Assembly (NCBI GenBank): GCA_028554645.1
Contig: JAQOOI010000076.1
Location: 1,612,001 to 1,676,000, forward strand
From: Omphalotus guepiniiformis
Taxonomy: Eukaryota; Basidiomycota; Agaricomycetes; Agaricales; Omphalotaceae
Direction: 5' to 3'
DNA: 64,000 bases
Shown here: one piece after another, positions 35,215 through 46,207 of the stretch
Layout of the letters: every line of letters starts with the position of its first letter
How positions within the stretch are numbered: the stretch's first letter is position 1
The notes under the pieces: generated by a model
The model's database searches: none
What the model was told of the DNA's origin: nothing
What the model saw: the letters and a program-made list of their open reading frames with translations, nothing else
Made by a program: the position numbers and the translations under genes

Positions 35215-37996
35215 ATGAAGTTCTCCCAAAGCCTCTTAGCGCTCGCTCTCAGCGTAGGCGTCAACGCTTGCGGCGGTCACGACCATTCTCATGTTCATAA
35301 AAGGGCGTATCCCTCCGCGCCTCTCACTCCTCCTTCCAGGCCTCTCGAGTGGGGAGATTTAAATATCATTCATACGACTGATACTCATGGTTCGACACAC
35401 CCTTTCTTTCTTTCTCGAGTTTTTGCTTCGAATATTGATTGACGTGAGTTGTGTAGGTTGGTTATTGGGACATCAACATACTTCTTTCCCGGAGCCCAAC
35501 TATAGGTCGGTATTTACCAGTACTCGAGCTTTAGTTTTGAACACTAACCTTTCGTTATAGTGGTGATCTGGGGGACTTTGCGTCTTTTGTCAAGCATATG
35601 AAGGAGATTGCTCTCGTGCGTTTTCGCTTGGTCATTCAGCTGCTGCTTTTGCTTATACTCGTCATGACTGCATCAATAGGAAAAAGACGTGGATTTACTC
35701 TTGATTGATTCCGGTGACTTGCACGACGGTGCGTTGCTATACGCTGTGCAGTGAATCTACACGTCCTCATTCCTATCATGTCAACAGGAACCGGTCTTTC
35801 AGACGGATTCGCACCAGGCGGTATCGACGCTCATGACGTGCGTGGACTCCCTCTCACTTTCTTAACAACATGCAGAAAGAGACGAATCTGCGATTTGTAG
35901 TCCAACCAATTCCTCAAACAACTCCCGTACGATATCATGGCTATCGGAAAGTACGTACCTCACCCATTGCCCAGTTCCTCTTCATCTCACTAAACGTCCA
36001 ACCATAGCCACGAGCTATACGACTACGTCAACACATGGGACATGTACTTTTCCTCCACCTTTCCCCCACCATGACTCATTCTCACACTCTACATACTATA
36101 CCCAGGCACACAAACTTCGCTCCAGCCCTAAACGGTTCCTACCTTTCCTCCAACGTCAACATCACCATCTTTGATCAAAACAACAACACCATCGACGTCC
36201 CCGTCGGAGGTGAGTTATCAACTCAGCCCCAACCCAACCCAACATCTTTTTCTTTTTCTTTTGATATTGATATTGATGTAAATGCTCATTTACCGCTCAG
36301 AGCGCTTCCGCAAGTTCACAACTCGCAAAGGCCGAAAAATCACTTCTTTGGGTGTGTTGTTTGATTTTACGGGTAATGATGTGAATACTACGGTGCAGAA
36401 GGTGGAGGATATGGTTAAGGAGGCTTGGGTAAGTTGTCTTCTCTCCTTCTTATCCCTTTAACGACCGACTACATAATACCCAAACATAGTTCCTCGATGC
36501 TATACAGGAAGAACCCGATGTCTTTGTGCTTGTTGGGTAAGCGTGTCTGTCTCCACTTTTTTGTGACTAGCTTTTCTGAACTCTTTGATAGACATATGCC
36601 CGTGTCTAAGGACAACTGTCAGTCGTTGTTATTAATATTTCCTTGACACAATAACTAAACTGAAATATGAAAAAACAACAGGGCCAACGGTGTTCAACGC
36701 CATACGTGCAGTCCACGCCGAAACGCCGATCATTATTCTTGGTGGGCATACGCATATTCGGGATTGCAGTACGTGTTTTGCCGCGAGTATAGACGGTATG
36801 GATTGACTGGACTCGTAAGACCAATTGGACGGACGATCAATGTCGCTTGAAAGTGGAAGGTATATGGAGACTGTTGGATGGTTAAGTGAGTAGCGCTATA
36901 CTAAAACACGGAAGGTGCTTGATTTGCTTTCATAGGTGCCAAGCTTGATGTATCATCGAAAAAGAATATTACTTTCAGTCGGAGGTATTTGGATCAGAAT
37001 CGGGTTACATATGAGGTATGTAACTCCTCCTTCCCTCGTACATCGAGAATCTCTACATGAATAACGTGCTCATCTACGTAGTACCACACCACAAAACAAA
37101 ACACCACCTTCGACACTCCCCTCGGCCAAAGTATAACCCAAGGTCTTCTCGCTCTTTCCGAAAAATACAACCTTTCCTCTCTCTTCGGTACAGCCCCAGC
37201 AGACTTCAAAATATCCACCGAACCTTACCCATCCCCCAACTCCTCCCTAACCCTCTTCATCTCCCAAGCCGCACCCTACGCCTTAACACAAAACAACACT
37301 CGAGCAAATATATCTAATATTATGATTACGAATTCTGGGTCTCAGAGATTTGATATATATTCTGGTTCGTTCACGAAGAATGATCAGTTGACGGCTAGTC
37401 CGTTTCTTGATGCGTTTGTTTATGTTGGTGGTGTTGAGGTTGGGGTTGCTAGTCAGGTTGTTGGGGCGTTGAATGCTGCTGGGGCTGATGAGAGGAAGAG
37501 GGATTTGGTGGAAGAGAGAGAGTTGGAGTTGTATAGGAGGGGTGATGTGAGGAGGAGGTATATGGATTGGTTGGAGGAGATGGATAGGAGGAATGATGGG
37601 GAGGTTAAGAGGAGAGCTGATAATTTGACTTTGGGGTATGTTACGAGTGATGTGAGTTTACATTCGTCCTCCCCATAAGAGTCGTAACTGATGAATCCCA
37701 TTCCCCCATTATAGTCTTGCCCAGGAATAGGCGACGATACACTCCATGCACCTCTAGCTTCCTACCCCATCCCAGATTTCATTGCTTCTGACACTCCGAA
37801 CCTATCAAACGATACACAGATCGATTTGGTCTTTGTTGATTTCATCGAGACGCAGTTGTTGGAGATTCTAAATGATGTACAGTCGCAGAGTGGGAGTGGG
37901 AGTGGGAAGGTGTATACGGCGAGTGATGTGAAGAGTTATACGGATGTGTTGAGTAATGCTGTTTTGGGGATTTATGCGGAGCATGCTTGGAATTGA
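35215..37996 (+). CDS. Secreted 5'-nucleotidase-type metallophosphatase, YHR202W-like (617 aa)
   Basis: Sixteen exons with introns of 50-91 nt: 35215-35389, 35457-35505, 35561-35615, 35680-35728, 35788-35837, 35901-35950, 36008-36043, 36106-36209, 36301-36428, 36490-36536, 36592-36617, 36682-36768, 36820-36885, 36936-37015, 37082-37651 and 37715-37996; phases close to 617 residues. A signal peptide (KFSQSLLALALSVGVNACGG) precedes the calcineurin-like core with its metal ligands: LNIIHTTDTHG, LLIDSGDLHDG, MAIGNHELYDY and IILGGHTHIRDC. The second half is the 5'-nucleotidase C-terminal-type domain, with an Arg/Glu-rich insert (LVEERELELYRRGDVRRRY). Fungal relatives such as yeast YHR202W enter the secretory or vacuolar system. 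The substrate is probably a phosphomonoester but is unproven. Confidence 0.92.
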
Positions 37997-38363
37997 TTAC
38001 GTCGATACAATTTTTCTAAAGAGTTATCGTCGAGATATACCTCTTGTGATACAAACCCTACAAGTTATAGAATCAAACATCATTCATTTATCTAGCTACA
38101 TACTACTACACGACAAGTAGCGATATAGTAATACAAAAAAAAGTCCGATAAGACTATATCATAAGGTCGTCAAAAAAGGCAAGACTTTGCAAGCCCGCCA
38201 ATACTAATACTAGTGATCCATGCATTCATGAACGAAACGTAAGTTAAAAATGTAAAAGAGTAAAAAAAAAAGGGTCAACAGGCATGCAATCATCAAGATT
38301 TATCGAAACACACGTTTCCTTTCCTTTTCTGTTAAGCATACAAACCAGCCCCGCAAAAGCAAT

Positions 38364-40358
38364 TTACTCCTCAACCCCCTCAGCCTCTCCACCACGTCTC
38401 TTACCAGCATTTCCTCCTCCACCTCCACCAGCAACCAAACTCTCATACGTAGGAGGAATCTCCTCCGGACCAGCACCATGTTCGTCTTCCTCTCCCGCGG
38501 CGTACCGACCTCCGTCTTGATGTACAAGCACAGAACTCGAGCCTGCACCGCTACCCGGTGGACCAGAAGGATCTTTTGACATGTCGCCTTGACGAGGGGA
38601 CCCTGAGGAGGGGGAGGGGAGATGGAGTGTTAATGCGAGCAATGAGAAAAAGGGGCAAAAACAACTCACCTCTTCTCAACCCATCCTGTATATACGCCCT
38701 CCTCTCACCTTCCGAGAAACCCCCAGCATACGCACCACCACCACCACCACCACCTCCTCCTCCTCCATCCCCACCTTCATCAGGATTCATAACAGCCAAC
38801 CCCCCATGCCCAGTATTCGATCCCCTATCAGATCCCGTAGTATTCGTATTCGGATTCGATAACCTTCTTCCTCTACCGGCCCCTGCCCCACTCCCACCAG
38901 CAGCTCCACCAGCAGCATTATAATACGCAGAAGGAGCTTGAGGAGGTGCACCACCACCACCACCAAACGCTTCCCGTTCCTTCGCCGCTCTCCCTCCTCC
39001 TCCTCCGCCTCCAGACGAATGCGTATACGCAGAAACAGATACATTATCACCCTCAGGTCCAGAACCAGGACTAGGATGTGTACCCGTACCCGTACCATGC
39101 GTCACAAGACTAGGTCCAGGACTAGGATTATGCCAATCATTATTCCCAACCGCAAACGTACCATAAGCACCAGCACCAGCACCAGTACCGTGCGTATCAG
39201 CAGACGAACCACCAGAATAGGGATCACTGCCATACGTGTACGCGCTCGCAGCTGATAACGGTGGGCTCCCAGGAACGAGGTTATTCGGGTTCTGTGGTCC
39301 ATTCACATATGAACGTGGGGGACTAGGAGGAGGTGCAGCACCTGGTGGTGCATTAAAGAATGGATACGGAGCAACAACACCTCCACCAACAGAACTACCA
39401 GCTAACCTTCCTCCCATCCCATCATCCTCAAGTTCTTCCATCTCAGGTCCACGTGGTCCTCCAACGCCAGCACCAACATGATCATCATCATCTACATGAA
39501 TATTCGGTAACGTAGCCCCTCTAAACCCTCCATTCTTCCCACCTGGTTGTATGATACGGTCTGGGTCAAAGTTTCCGTCAAAGATTTTCTCGCGCTGACG
39601 TCTTCGGTGACGGACGAACAGGAAGATGGCAAAGAGGAGGAGGAGGAGACCAACGATGCCTCCTACGACTCCACCGACTATTGCGCCTGTGTGGGAAGAT
39701 GAAGAGGTGCTGGCGGAATCGGACGATGAAGAAGCGGTTACGGTTGAACCGGGTGGGATTGTTGTCTCGGTCGAAAAGATAGTAGTTACAGTTTGACCAT
39801 TTGAGGTTTGGCTGAAAGAGGTTGAGGGTTGAAAATCAGGAGAGAGTGTGAAATGAAAGATGAGGATGGGGGCTTACATTACGGTTGTTGGGAATGCGGA
39901 CGTTTGAGGTGCAGTTAGTGTAGATGTGACTGAGCTAGTAGTCGATGTGTCTGTGGTACTCGACTCGGTTGGGATTGTAGTGGATGGATCACTGGAAGAA
40001 GGCGGTGTAGAAGAAGGTGTAGAAGAAGGGGGTGTCGAGCTGGGCGTAGAGGAAGGCGTAGAAGAAGGCGTAGAAGAGGGTGTAGACGACGGTGTAGAAG
40101 AAGGCGTCGAAGACGGCGTGGTCGTTGAATCAGTGGGTAAAGCGGGTGAAGTAGAATCTAAACGAGAATTAGCATCAGATATATCCAAGAGGAAAATATT
40201 GAAAAAGTGAAAGAGATTAAGAAAAGACATTTTGTACCAGAGCTGGACGTAGTCCCCGTATCACTTGAAGTCGCGGAGGAGCTAGTGACACTCTGAGAAG
40301 ATTCAGCTACACTAGCAGAATCAGTGCTGCTCGGCGTTGTCGTCGTCGTCGTCGACAT
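38364..40358 (-). CDS. Ser/Thr-rich single-pass membrane protein with PPxY-type tail (593 aa)
   Basis: Four exons on the minus strand: 40358-40238, 40157-39878, 39811-38670 and 38602-38364; introns are 80, 66 and 67 nt and phases close to 593 residues. The N-terminal 155 residues are a Ser/Thr stalk with a tandem STPSSTP minisatellite. A transmembrane helix follows (AIVGGVVGGIVGLLLLLFAI), then a basic stop-transfer stretch (RHRRRQR) and a long Gly/Pro/Ser cytosolic tail. The tail ends in GPEEIPPTYESLV. The layout resembles fungal cell-wall stress sensors (Wsc/Mid2-like), but no WSC domain is present. No signal peptide is visible at this ATG. An upstream mini-exon starting at 40756 (ATGTCCTCCG, donor GTGAGT) could extend it without adding one. 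Confidence 0.82.
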
Positions 40359-41492
40359 TCCTAATACCCCGCCACGTCGAATCGAATCGAATCAGAAAAG
40401 AAGAAGGGTGAAGAGAATGAAATACGGTAATCAGACTGTGAACCGGGTGATTCCTCAGCCCCTTGCCACGAGCGTTTATCCAAGAATTCCAGTCAGTAAT
40501 ACCAAAGTCTGAACTCTGAGGTATTACTGAGAGTGAAAAGAAAAGAAAAAACAAAGACAGGAGACTCTAGGCTAGCTAAAGGGCGCAGTGCGTGCTACAC
40601 AGTTTCTGAGTCCCGAGTACGGAAAATGATGCCACATTGCAACTCCACACAATCTGAATCCGATACCGATAACTGAAACAACCGATGCGGCCAATAGAAA
40701 AGCAAGACAAGACAGAGAAAAGAAAAAGGGTGAAAAAACTCAACATTCAACTCACCGGAGGACATCGTCGACAGCGTACAGAACTCCCTTTTCGTGAAGG
40801 GGGGATCGTGGAAGAACTGGACAAAGAGTCGAGGGGAAAAATATTCACGGAAAAATTCAATTTGATATCCACTTCCTCATGTACTTTTTATTATTATTAT
40901 TTACCGGCGAGTGAGGTAATCAAAGTTTGTCTTTTCCGGTCTTTGTTCGCCATAGCCGGGGAGCCAGGGGGCCTTTTTTCCACCAGATTTCCACAGCCTC
41001 GAATGTCGTTAAGTATGTCGAGATTCAGCCGAGATTCAGTATGTAGTAATTCATTGTCCGCTGACCTGCCGTGGACCGGCATAGCGCCAAGGGCTCTTCG
41101 GACTTTGAAACTCTTGAGTTTCTGCCGTGACCTTCACCTTCAGGCTTCAGAAATTATTCTACGACGTACGTGCAAAGCTCCTGAATCCTGACAGTGACAG
41201 ATTCTGACCACCGCCTCCTGAGCTTCGAATCGTGTGGATCCGGAGTTCATAGCTTCGCATAGGTTCACGGGTTGTGCAGATCTTACAGTCGCCAAAGATC
41301 AAAATCGACAACTACCACTCCAAATCTCCAAGCTTCAAGCTCAGGTGAAACTACGAGACTAGCAATCAAGCAAATCGTAATCGATATATGCGAATTAGTA
41401 GCATAGGATAACATCCTGAAGAGCTCATTCTCGACTAAGCTGGACTTGGAGTAAGTGGTTCATTCATACCCGGGCCATCGACTTGACCAGAT
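40359..41492. other. Intergenic
   Basis: No supported gene. It includes the likely promoters of the divergent membrane-protein and CHY zinc-finger genes, and possibly a 10-nt first exon at 40756-40747 on the minus strand. Confidence 0.45.
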
Positions 41493-42269
41493 ATGCCCGG
41501 TAAGACCTTGGCCGTAAGTAGAATTATAAACACTATGCTCCGTGTGATCCCTCTGAGAGCGAGAGGAATGGAATGTGTGGAATGTGTAGAACTTACAAGC
41601 GTTGATAATAAACACGTTCAAACTCAGCTACCCACCACCTCAGCGTCAACCTCTGGCATCTGCTCCGTCTCACCCCAAAATGTGGTCAGTCCTCACCCCA
41701 TCCCCCAACCCCTAAGAACCAACGCCCTCCCTCCCTCACACAGTAAACACATCCTCAACGCCCAAGTCTCCATCCGCGCACCCTGCTGCAAACAATGGTT
41801 CGACTGTTCCCAATGTCACTCCGAATCCGAATCTCACCCACTCGCCAAAACAACCGAGATGGTGTTTCTGTGTAAAAAGTGTAAGAAGGCTTTTAGGAAG
41901 GATATGACGGTTTATGAGGAGAGTGATGAGTTTTGTCCGTTTTGTGATAATCGTTATGTGAGTGCCGGGTGCTTTTTCTGGTGTTTGTTCTGTGGGGGTT
42001 CTTTGTTTTGGGTGTGAAGGCTGATGAAAGGGCTGCCGGGGGTTGTACTAGGTCCTAGAAGCAAAAACCCCACAAGCGGTCGTTGGTGTCGAAGGGGAGG
42101 ATGCGAGGATAGATGCGAGGTACGAGTTCATCGATAATCTTTTTTGTTCGATTGTTAACTTTCTTTTTCTCGCAGAATGCTCAAAGACGACCGTATGAAA
42201 CCCAAAAACCAACAATCATCCGCTTTTACACTTTCCGCAGATGAAGAAGCAGAGCTTCTCGGCGCGTAG
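41493..42269 (+). CDS. CHY zinc-finger protein, Hot13-like (163 aa)
   Basis: Five exons: 41493-41513, 41590-41684, 41744-41957, 42052-42119 and 42176-42269; phases close to 163 residues. The core is CKHILNAQVSIRAPCCKQWF, DCSQCHSESESHP, FLCKKCKKAFRKDM and EFCPFCDNRYV. These supply the paired Cys and His ligands of a CHY zinc finger. Splicing restores the first ligand Cys at the exon 2/3 junction. The fungal relative Hot13 is a zinc-binding protein of the mitochondrial intermembrane space that helps the Mia40 oxidative import pathway; this product may be that or a paralogue. The C-terminus is short and acidic. Confidence 0.9.
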
Positions 42270-42345
42270 AACTCCCTCCCTCCCTGCTTCCCTCCCTCCG
42301 AGTCCCTCCATACCCTACATGTACGGTACGGTACTCCCATCCCCC

Positions 42346-42859
42346 TTACAACTCTTCAACCTTGTAAATATCAAACGCTACTTCCTCATAAGGATGAACC
42401 TGCGAAGTATCTCAACGAAAACGAAAGACGAAGGAGAATCCATCAAGAAAAATGAATTTAAAAAATTGTTTCTGACCTTTTTCAATTCCTGAACTGCACT
42501 CCTCAGTTCTATTTTTTGACCTTGATCGTTGATTACTACCTCTACACGGTCTTCTTCTACGAATTCTAGTTGTCCTATTGTTCCGATTGCTGGAGATGCG
42601 GATTCTGTTGGCTTGAATTGACCTAGGGAATGAATTGGAATATTAGTGAAATCGAATCGAAGCGAATCGAATTGGTGGTTGAAAGAATAAAAGGAAAAAA
42701 CGACAAACCAGTTCCCCTAGTAACAAAAGCACACTGTTCATAATTCCCAATTTTTCCCAACACTTTAGGGTATTTTTGAAATAAATGGTTCAAGATCGCT
42801 TTGGTATTTGGGGAGGGAGAGAAGAAGATTAGTTTGTATTTTTGTGGGGTGAACGACAT
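42346..42859 (-). CDS. NIF3 C-terminal/PII-like small protein (116 aa)
   Basis: Three exons on the minus strand: 42859-42709, 42622-42477 and 42399-42346; introns are 86 and 77 nt. MSFTPQKYKLIFFSPSPNTK, KIGNYEQCAFVTRGTGQFKP, GQLEFVEEDRVEVVIND and VHPYEEVAFDIYKVEEL match the small alpha/beta (YqfO-type) domain that also occurs inside NIF3/YbgI proteins. Free-standing versions are conserved but uncharacterised. It converges on the CHY gene, with 76 bp between stops. Confidence 0.85.
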
Positions 42860-43138
42860 TGCGTCGATGCCAGCGTTGTAGTTTGAGTTACTGAGGGTTT
42901 GAGGGGAGGTCAAGCTCAAGCTTAAATACAAGGCTGGACCTCCCAGCTGACACTCTAGAGTGTAACTGATGAAGTGTATGTAACTGTAGGCGATTACTGA
43001 TTACGGAAGCAAAATCGCCCTTTGGACGTGTACCTCTACCATCTCATCTCTTCCACACCAGCCTCATCTCTTCCTCACCCAACACAAAGAACACAAACGC
43101 AAAAAAGCGAAAAAAGGGCTAAACACACGGCACACGCA

Positions 43139-43913
43139 ATGGCAACAAACCTCTCTTTATATAGCATCCAAGCCTTCATCATCCTCGACTCTGAAGGACA
43201 CCGTGTGTTGGCGAAATACTATAGACCCAAGAGTCATCCACAGGGTGATTCGAAGGAATTTTTAGTGTTGAAAGATCAGAAAACGTTTGAGAAGGGGTTG
43301 TTTGGGAAGACTAAGAAACCTGGAGGTGAGCTGCGCTCGCTGTTTCTCATTCATTCACTCCTTAACTCATCCACCTCACTCAATTCCACTCAATTCCACT
43401 TCACCCCACCCCGACGCACCGGGCACCCCAGGCGACATAATCCTATACGAAAACCACTTGGCAATCTACAAACACTCCCTCGACCTAATCTTCTACTTCA
43501 TATCCGGTCCCGCCGAAAACGAATTAATGCTCTCAACAGCTCTAAACTCACTTATTGATGCGATTTCGTTACTTTTGAGGAATATGGTTGAGAAGAGGGG
43601 GATTTTGGAGAATTTGGATTTGGTGTTGCTTTGTCTTGATGAGACGATTGATGATGGGTGAGTTATGAGTTTATGGTGTTTCAGCGTTGGAGGCGTTTCA
43701 GCGTTGGAGGCTTCGGATGCTTCGGATGCGTGGCAGTAAACTAACGCACGCACGCACGACAGGATAATCATGGACACAGATGCACCTGCAATTGCGTCCC
43801 GTGTGAGCCGTGCAAGACCTGATACGACGGAGATACAGATTAATGAGCAGACGATTTTGAGCGCGTATCAGACTGTTAAGGAGAGGGTTGCGATGAGGAT
43901 AAGTCAGTTGTAG
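43139..43913 (+). CDS. RET3: Coatomer zeta subunit (187 aa)
   Basis: Three exons: 43139-43325, 43432-43657 and 43763-43913; introns are 106 and 105 nt and phases close to 187 residues. LYSIQAFIILDSEGHRVLAK, the longin-type fold, YENHLAIYKHSLDLIFYFIS, NELMLSTALNSLIDAISLLL and LVLLCLDETIDDGIIMDTD are the zeta-COP signature. The protein is a small subunit of the COPI coat for Golgi-to-ER retrograde transport, partnered with gamma-COP. Intron 2 holds short tandem repeats (TTCAGCGTTGGAGGC twice, CGCACGCACGCA). Confidence 0.95.
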
Positions 43914-44159
43914 GCCCCCGGGGGCATAGGCGATTTGTATTTGGTTGGGGGTGGTTTAGGGTGGGTTGGGTTGGGTAGGAGGAGCGGGGTATTCAGTAGT
44001 GGCGGGGTGTATGCATTGGGGCTTGGGGCTTAGCGCTTATCGCTTGGGGTTAATGGGAACAGGAGGGAAGGCACTTGGTACTTGCAATTGTACGCTCAGA
44101 GTTACGCTCAATTTTTCGTTAGGGAACTTGATATACTACTTTTCTTCCTCTGTCATACT

Positions 44160-45005
44160 TAGCACCACCAGAAATGAGTTGGCGAATCTACAGAATCTCA
44201 TTGACAAGCTCGAGAAAGTAATAGAGCATGCAACTGAGAATGGGCTTCTTCCAACCAACTGGGAAATCAGGATGAGGTGACAGTCGAAGATGCATGAGTG
44301 AAGTCGAACCATTCTTGAATGCTCCATATAGTGACTGACATCTTCTTAGGTTGAAGATGGACCATAATATGTACGGCGATAGTCTATTTCATCTTTGCAA
44401 TTCAGTGGGATGTCGAGCGCCATTACTCTCATTGGGATTCTGGAAGAAGATATATTCCGACCAGAAACAACTTTTGAGTGATATTAAATTGTGCAAAAAT
44501 CGTGGTAAAACTCTGTACGAAGAGATTTTGGTGAGCAACCATATGCCCCATGTGCAATAGTACGCTTCAATTGATTAATTCTATGGGTCAGCTTGTGAAA
44601 AAGGAAGAATATACCCGTCAGAGAGTGCTCACCTTCCAGGCCCAAAGGGCTGCTTAGAAACTTGAAGTACGAGGTCGCGATGTTATTTGTGCGTTCCCCC
44701 ATTCTTTCGAGTTGATGTTTGATTACTGAAACAGTGTTCTACTTAGGTAGCCATCCTGTATCATTATATTTGTTCAGATTTTGCCCATCAGGAAGTTCCG
44801 GGTCCGTTCAAGCGTGAAGATGAACTCGCCAGAATTTTCATAGTTTGCTGTCTCGTCGCAAGCTGCAATCGTCGTCGACGTTCCGACAGGTGAACCCTAG
44901 TAATCGAGGATGGCTTGAGCTGGTCAACCTAACGATCGAATGTGTCACGGTCCTGACAGAAATAAAGCGCGGGCGTGTGTGAACCGTTGATGATAAGAAC
45001 TTCAG
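44160..45005 (+). pseudogene. Unknown repeated gene, copy 1 (fragment)
   Basis: Exon-like pieces: ANLQNLIDKLEKVIEHATEN (coiled coil), then after an intron-like gap MDHNMYGDSLFHLCNSVG, LSLGFWKKIYSDQKQLLSD and NRGKTLYEEIL, then INSMGQLVKKEEYTRQRVL ending in TAG at 44654-44656. The same pieces, with matching intron-like gaps, occur inverted at 54860-55740. No intact start or full frame is visible. The family is unknown to me. Confidence 0.6.
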
Positions 45006-45673
45006 GTTGAGGACAGCTCGACGTACTCCCTCGACGCTGGCTTTGCAAAAACATGCATGTGAATTCGAAGATCATTCTGAGATATTGGAGGTGCTTACTA
45101 CAATGGATCCGGGAACCCAGGATTGTACTTCATTGACGATGGCAAAGGCGTCGACTCCGATAGCTGGCACCCTCCTGCTAGCAAGTTGCAGAGATATCAC
45201 TCTAATTTCGATGAACGCCAACGGTGGTCGACGCCGGTGTATCATGATCCTCGCCATCCAGCATGATACCAATGATGTTAAACCTCTTCCGTCGTCTTGC
45301 CCAAATTCCATACAGTGAACATTGACGTTGAAGCGAGGGACTATCTCCGTGGTTGAAACACACAGAGATCTCGGTGAGTGCTAGGTCGAGACACACATTC
45401 CATCGCCCGGAGAGATGGATAGAGCAAACAAAGTCTGCAGAATATAGAGCGAGTTTCTGGCCTATAAAGCAAGCTCTTGAAGGTCCTGATGATTTCGTCC
45501 AAAGTGAGCGTGTAGTGAGGGCCTATTTCATCATTTAAAGACGACCCCCTAGCTAGAATAGTCGGGATGAGAAAGATGAATGAATAGAGCTTGAGCAACG
45601 TCGAAGGTGAAGCAAAAGAGGTGCGGACCGGTTACGTGTGTATTTGGCAGGATTTGGCTGCAGCGTGGCACAC
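45006..45673. other. Intergenic, no supported gene
   Basis: Short frames only. Sequence similarity to copy 2 of the unknown repeat fades out at about 45005. Confidence 0.45.
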
Positions 45674-45688
45674 GTGGTTAACTAGACT

Positions 45689-46029
45689 TGTTGTATGATA
45701 CGCTGACATATTCGGCTTGGTATTGTTTGTTAACGGCCTTGAGTATTTTCGCCCTGTCTCACCCTGTCTCACTTTGACTCTAACTCTCTGAAAAACTCGT
45801 ATCTTCTGACTGCAGGGATTGGTCATTTATTGTCATATTCTGACTCCCCATAGCTCATTATGACTTGTACAATATATTTTGGTATCCACAAAAATCTTGG
45901 GAGTGTAATACGTGTCTTACTTTAAAAATGTATAAATAGGCTGTAAAGTTACCACACGAAATCAGAATTCTCTTGTTGTGTTCTCCATCTGTCCGTTTTC
46001 AGATCCGGCGAGTACACGGCAAAACCTCA
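45689..46029 (+). repeat. 5' LTR of the Gypsy element
   Basis: 341 bp, with a TATA-box-like TATAAATAGG at 45931-45940, about 90 bp before its end. Transcription would start downstream of that box. Confidence 0.95.
45931..45940 (+). promoter_or_regulatory. TATA box in the 5' LTR
   Basis: TATAAATAGG matches the TATA consensus. The same box is at 51109-51118 in the 3' LTR. Confidence 0.65.
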
Positions 46030-46207
46030 CTTGATCAAGTGCGGGCACTTTTATCTCTCATAGTCCTTTTCAAGACCTAGTAGTCTTGACCGTACGTCTA
46101 TCATCAACGACTTCGTTGCCGAAAACTAAATTGTGCTACTTGGGTTATACAGCTGTCCAATAAAGCACACCGACTATCAATCCTCCTCATCATTTTATCG
46201 AGAGAGT

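Noticed and set aside
38558..39255. Pro-rich and Arg/Thr-rich frames on the plus strand opposite the membrane protein
   Set aside because: They are antisense shadows of the Gly/Pro repeats of the minus-strand gene.
46133..46207. Upstream extension of the Gypsy polyprotein
   Set aside because: It begins with GTG, not ATG, and lies in the leader; the first ATG is at 46208.
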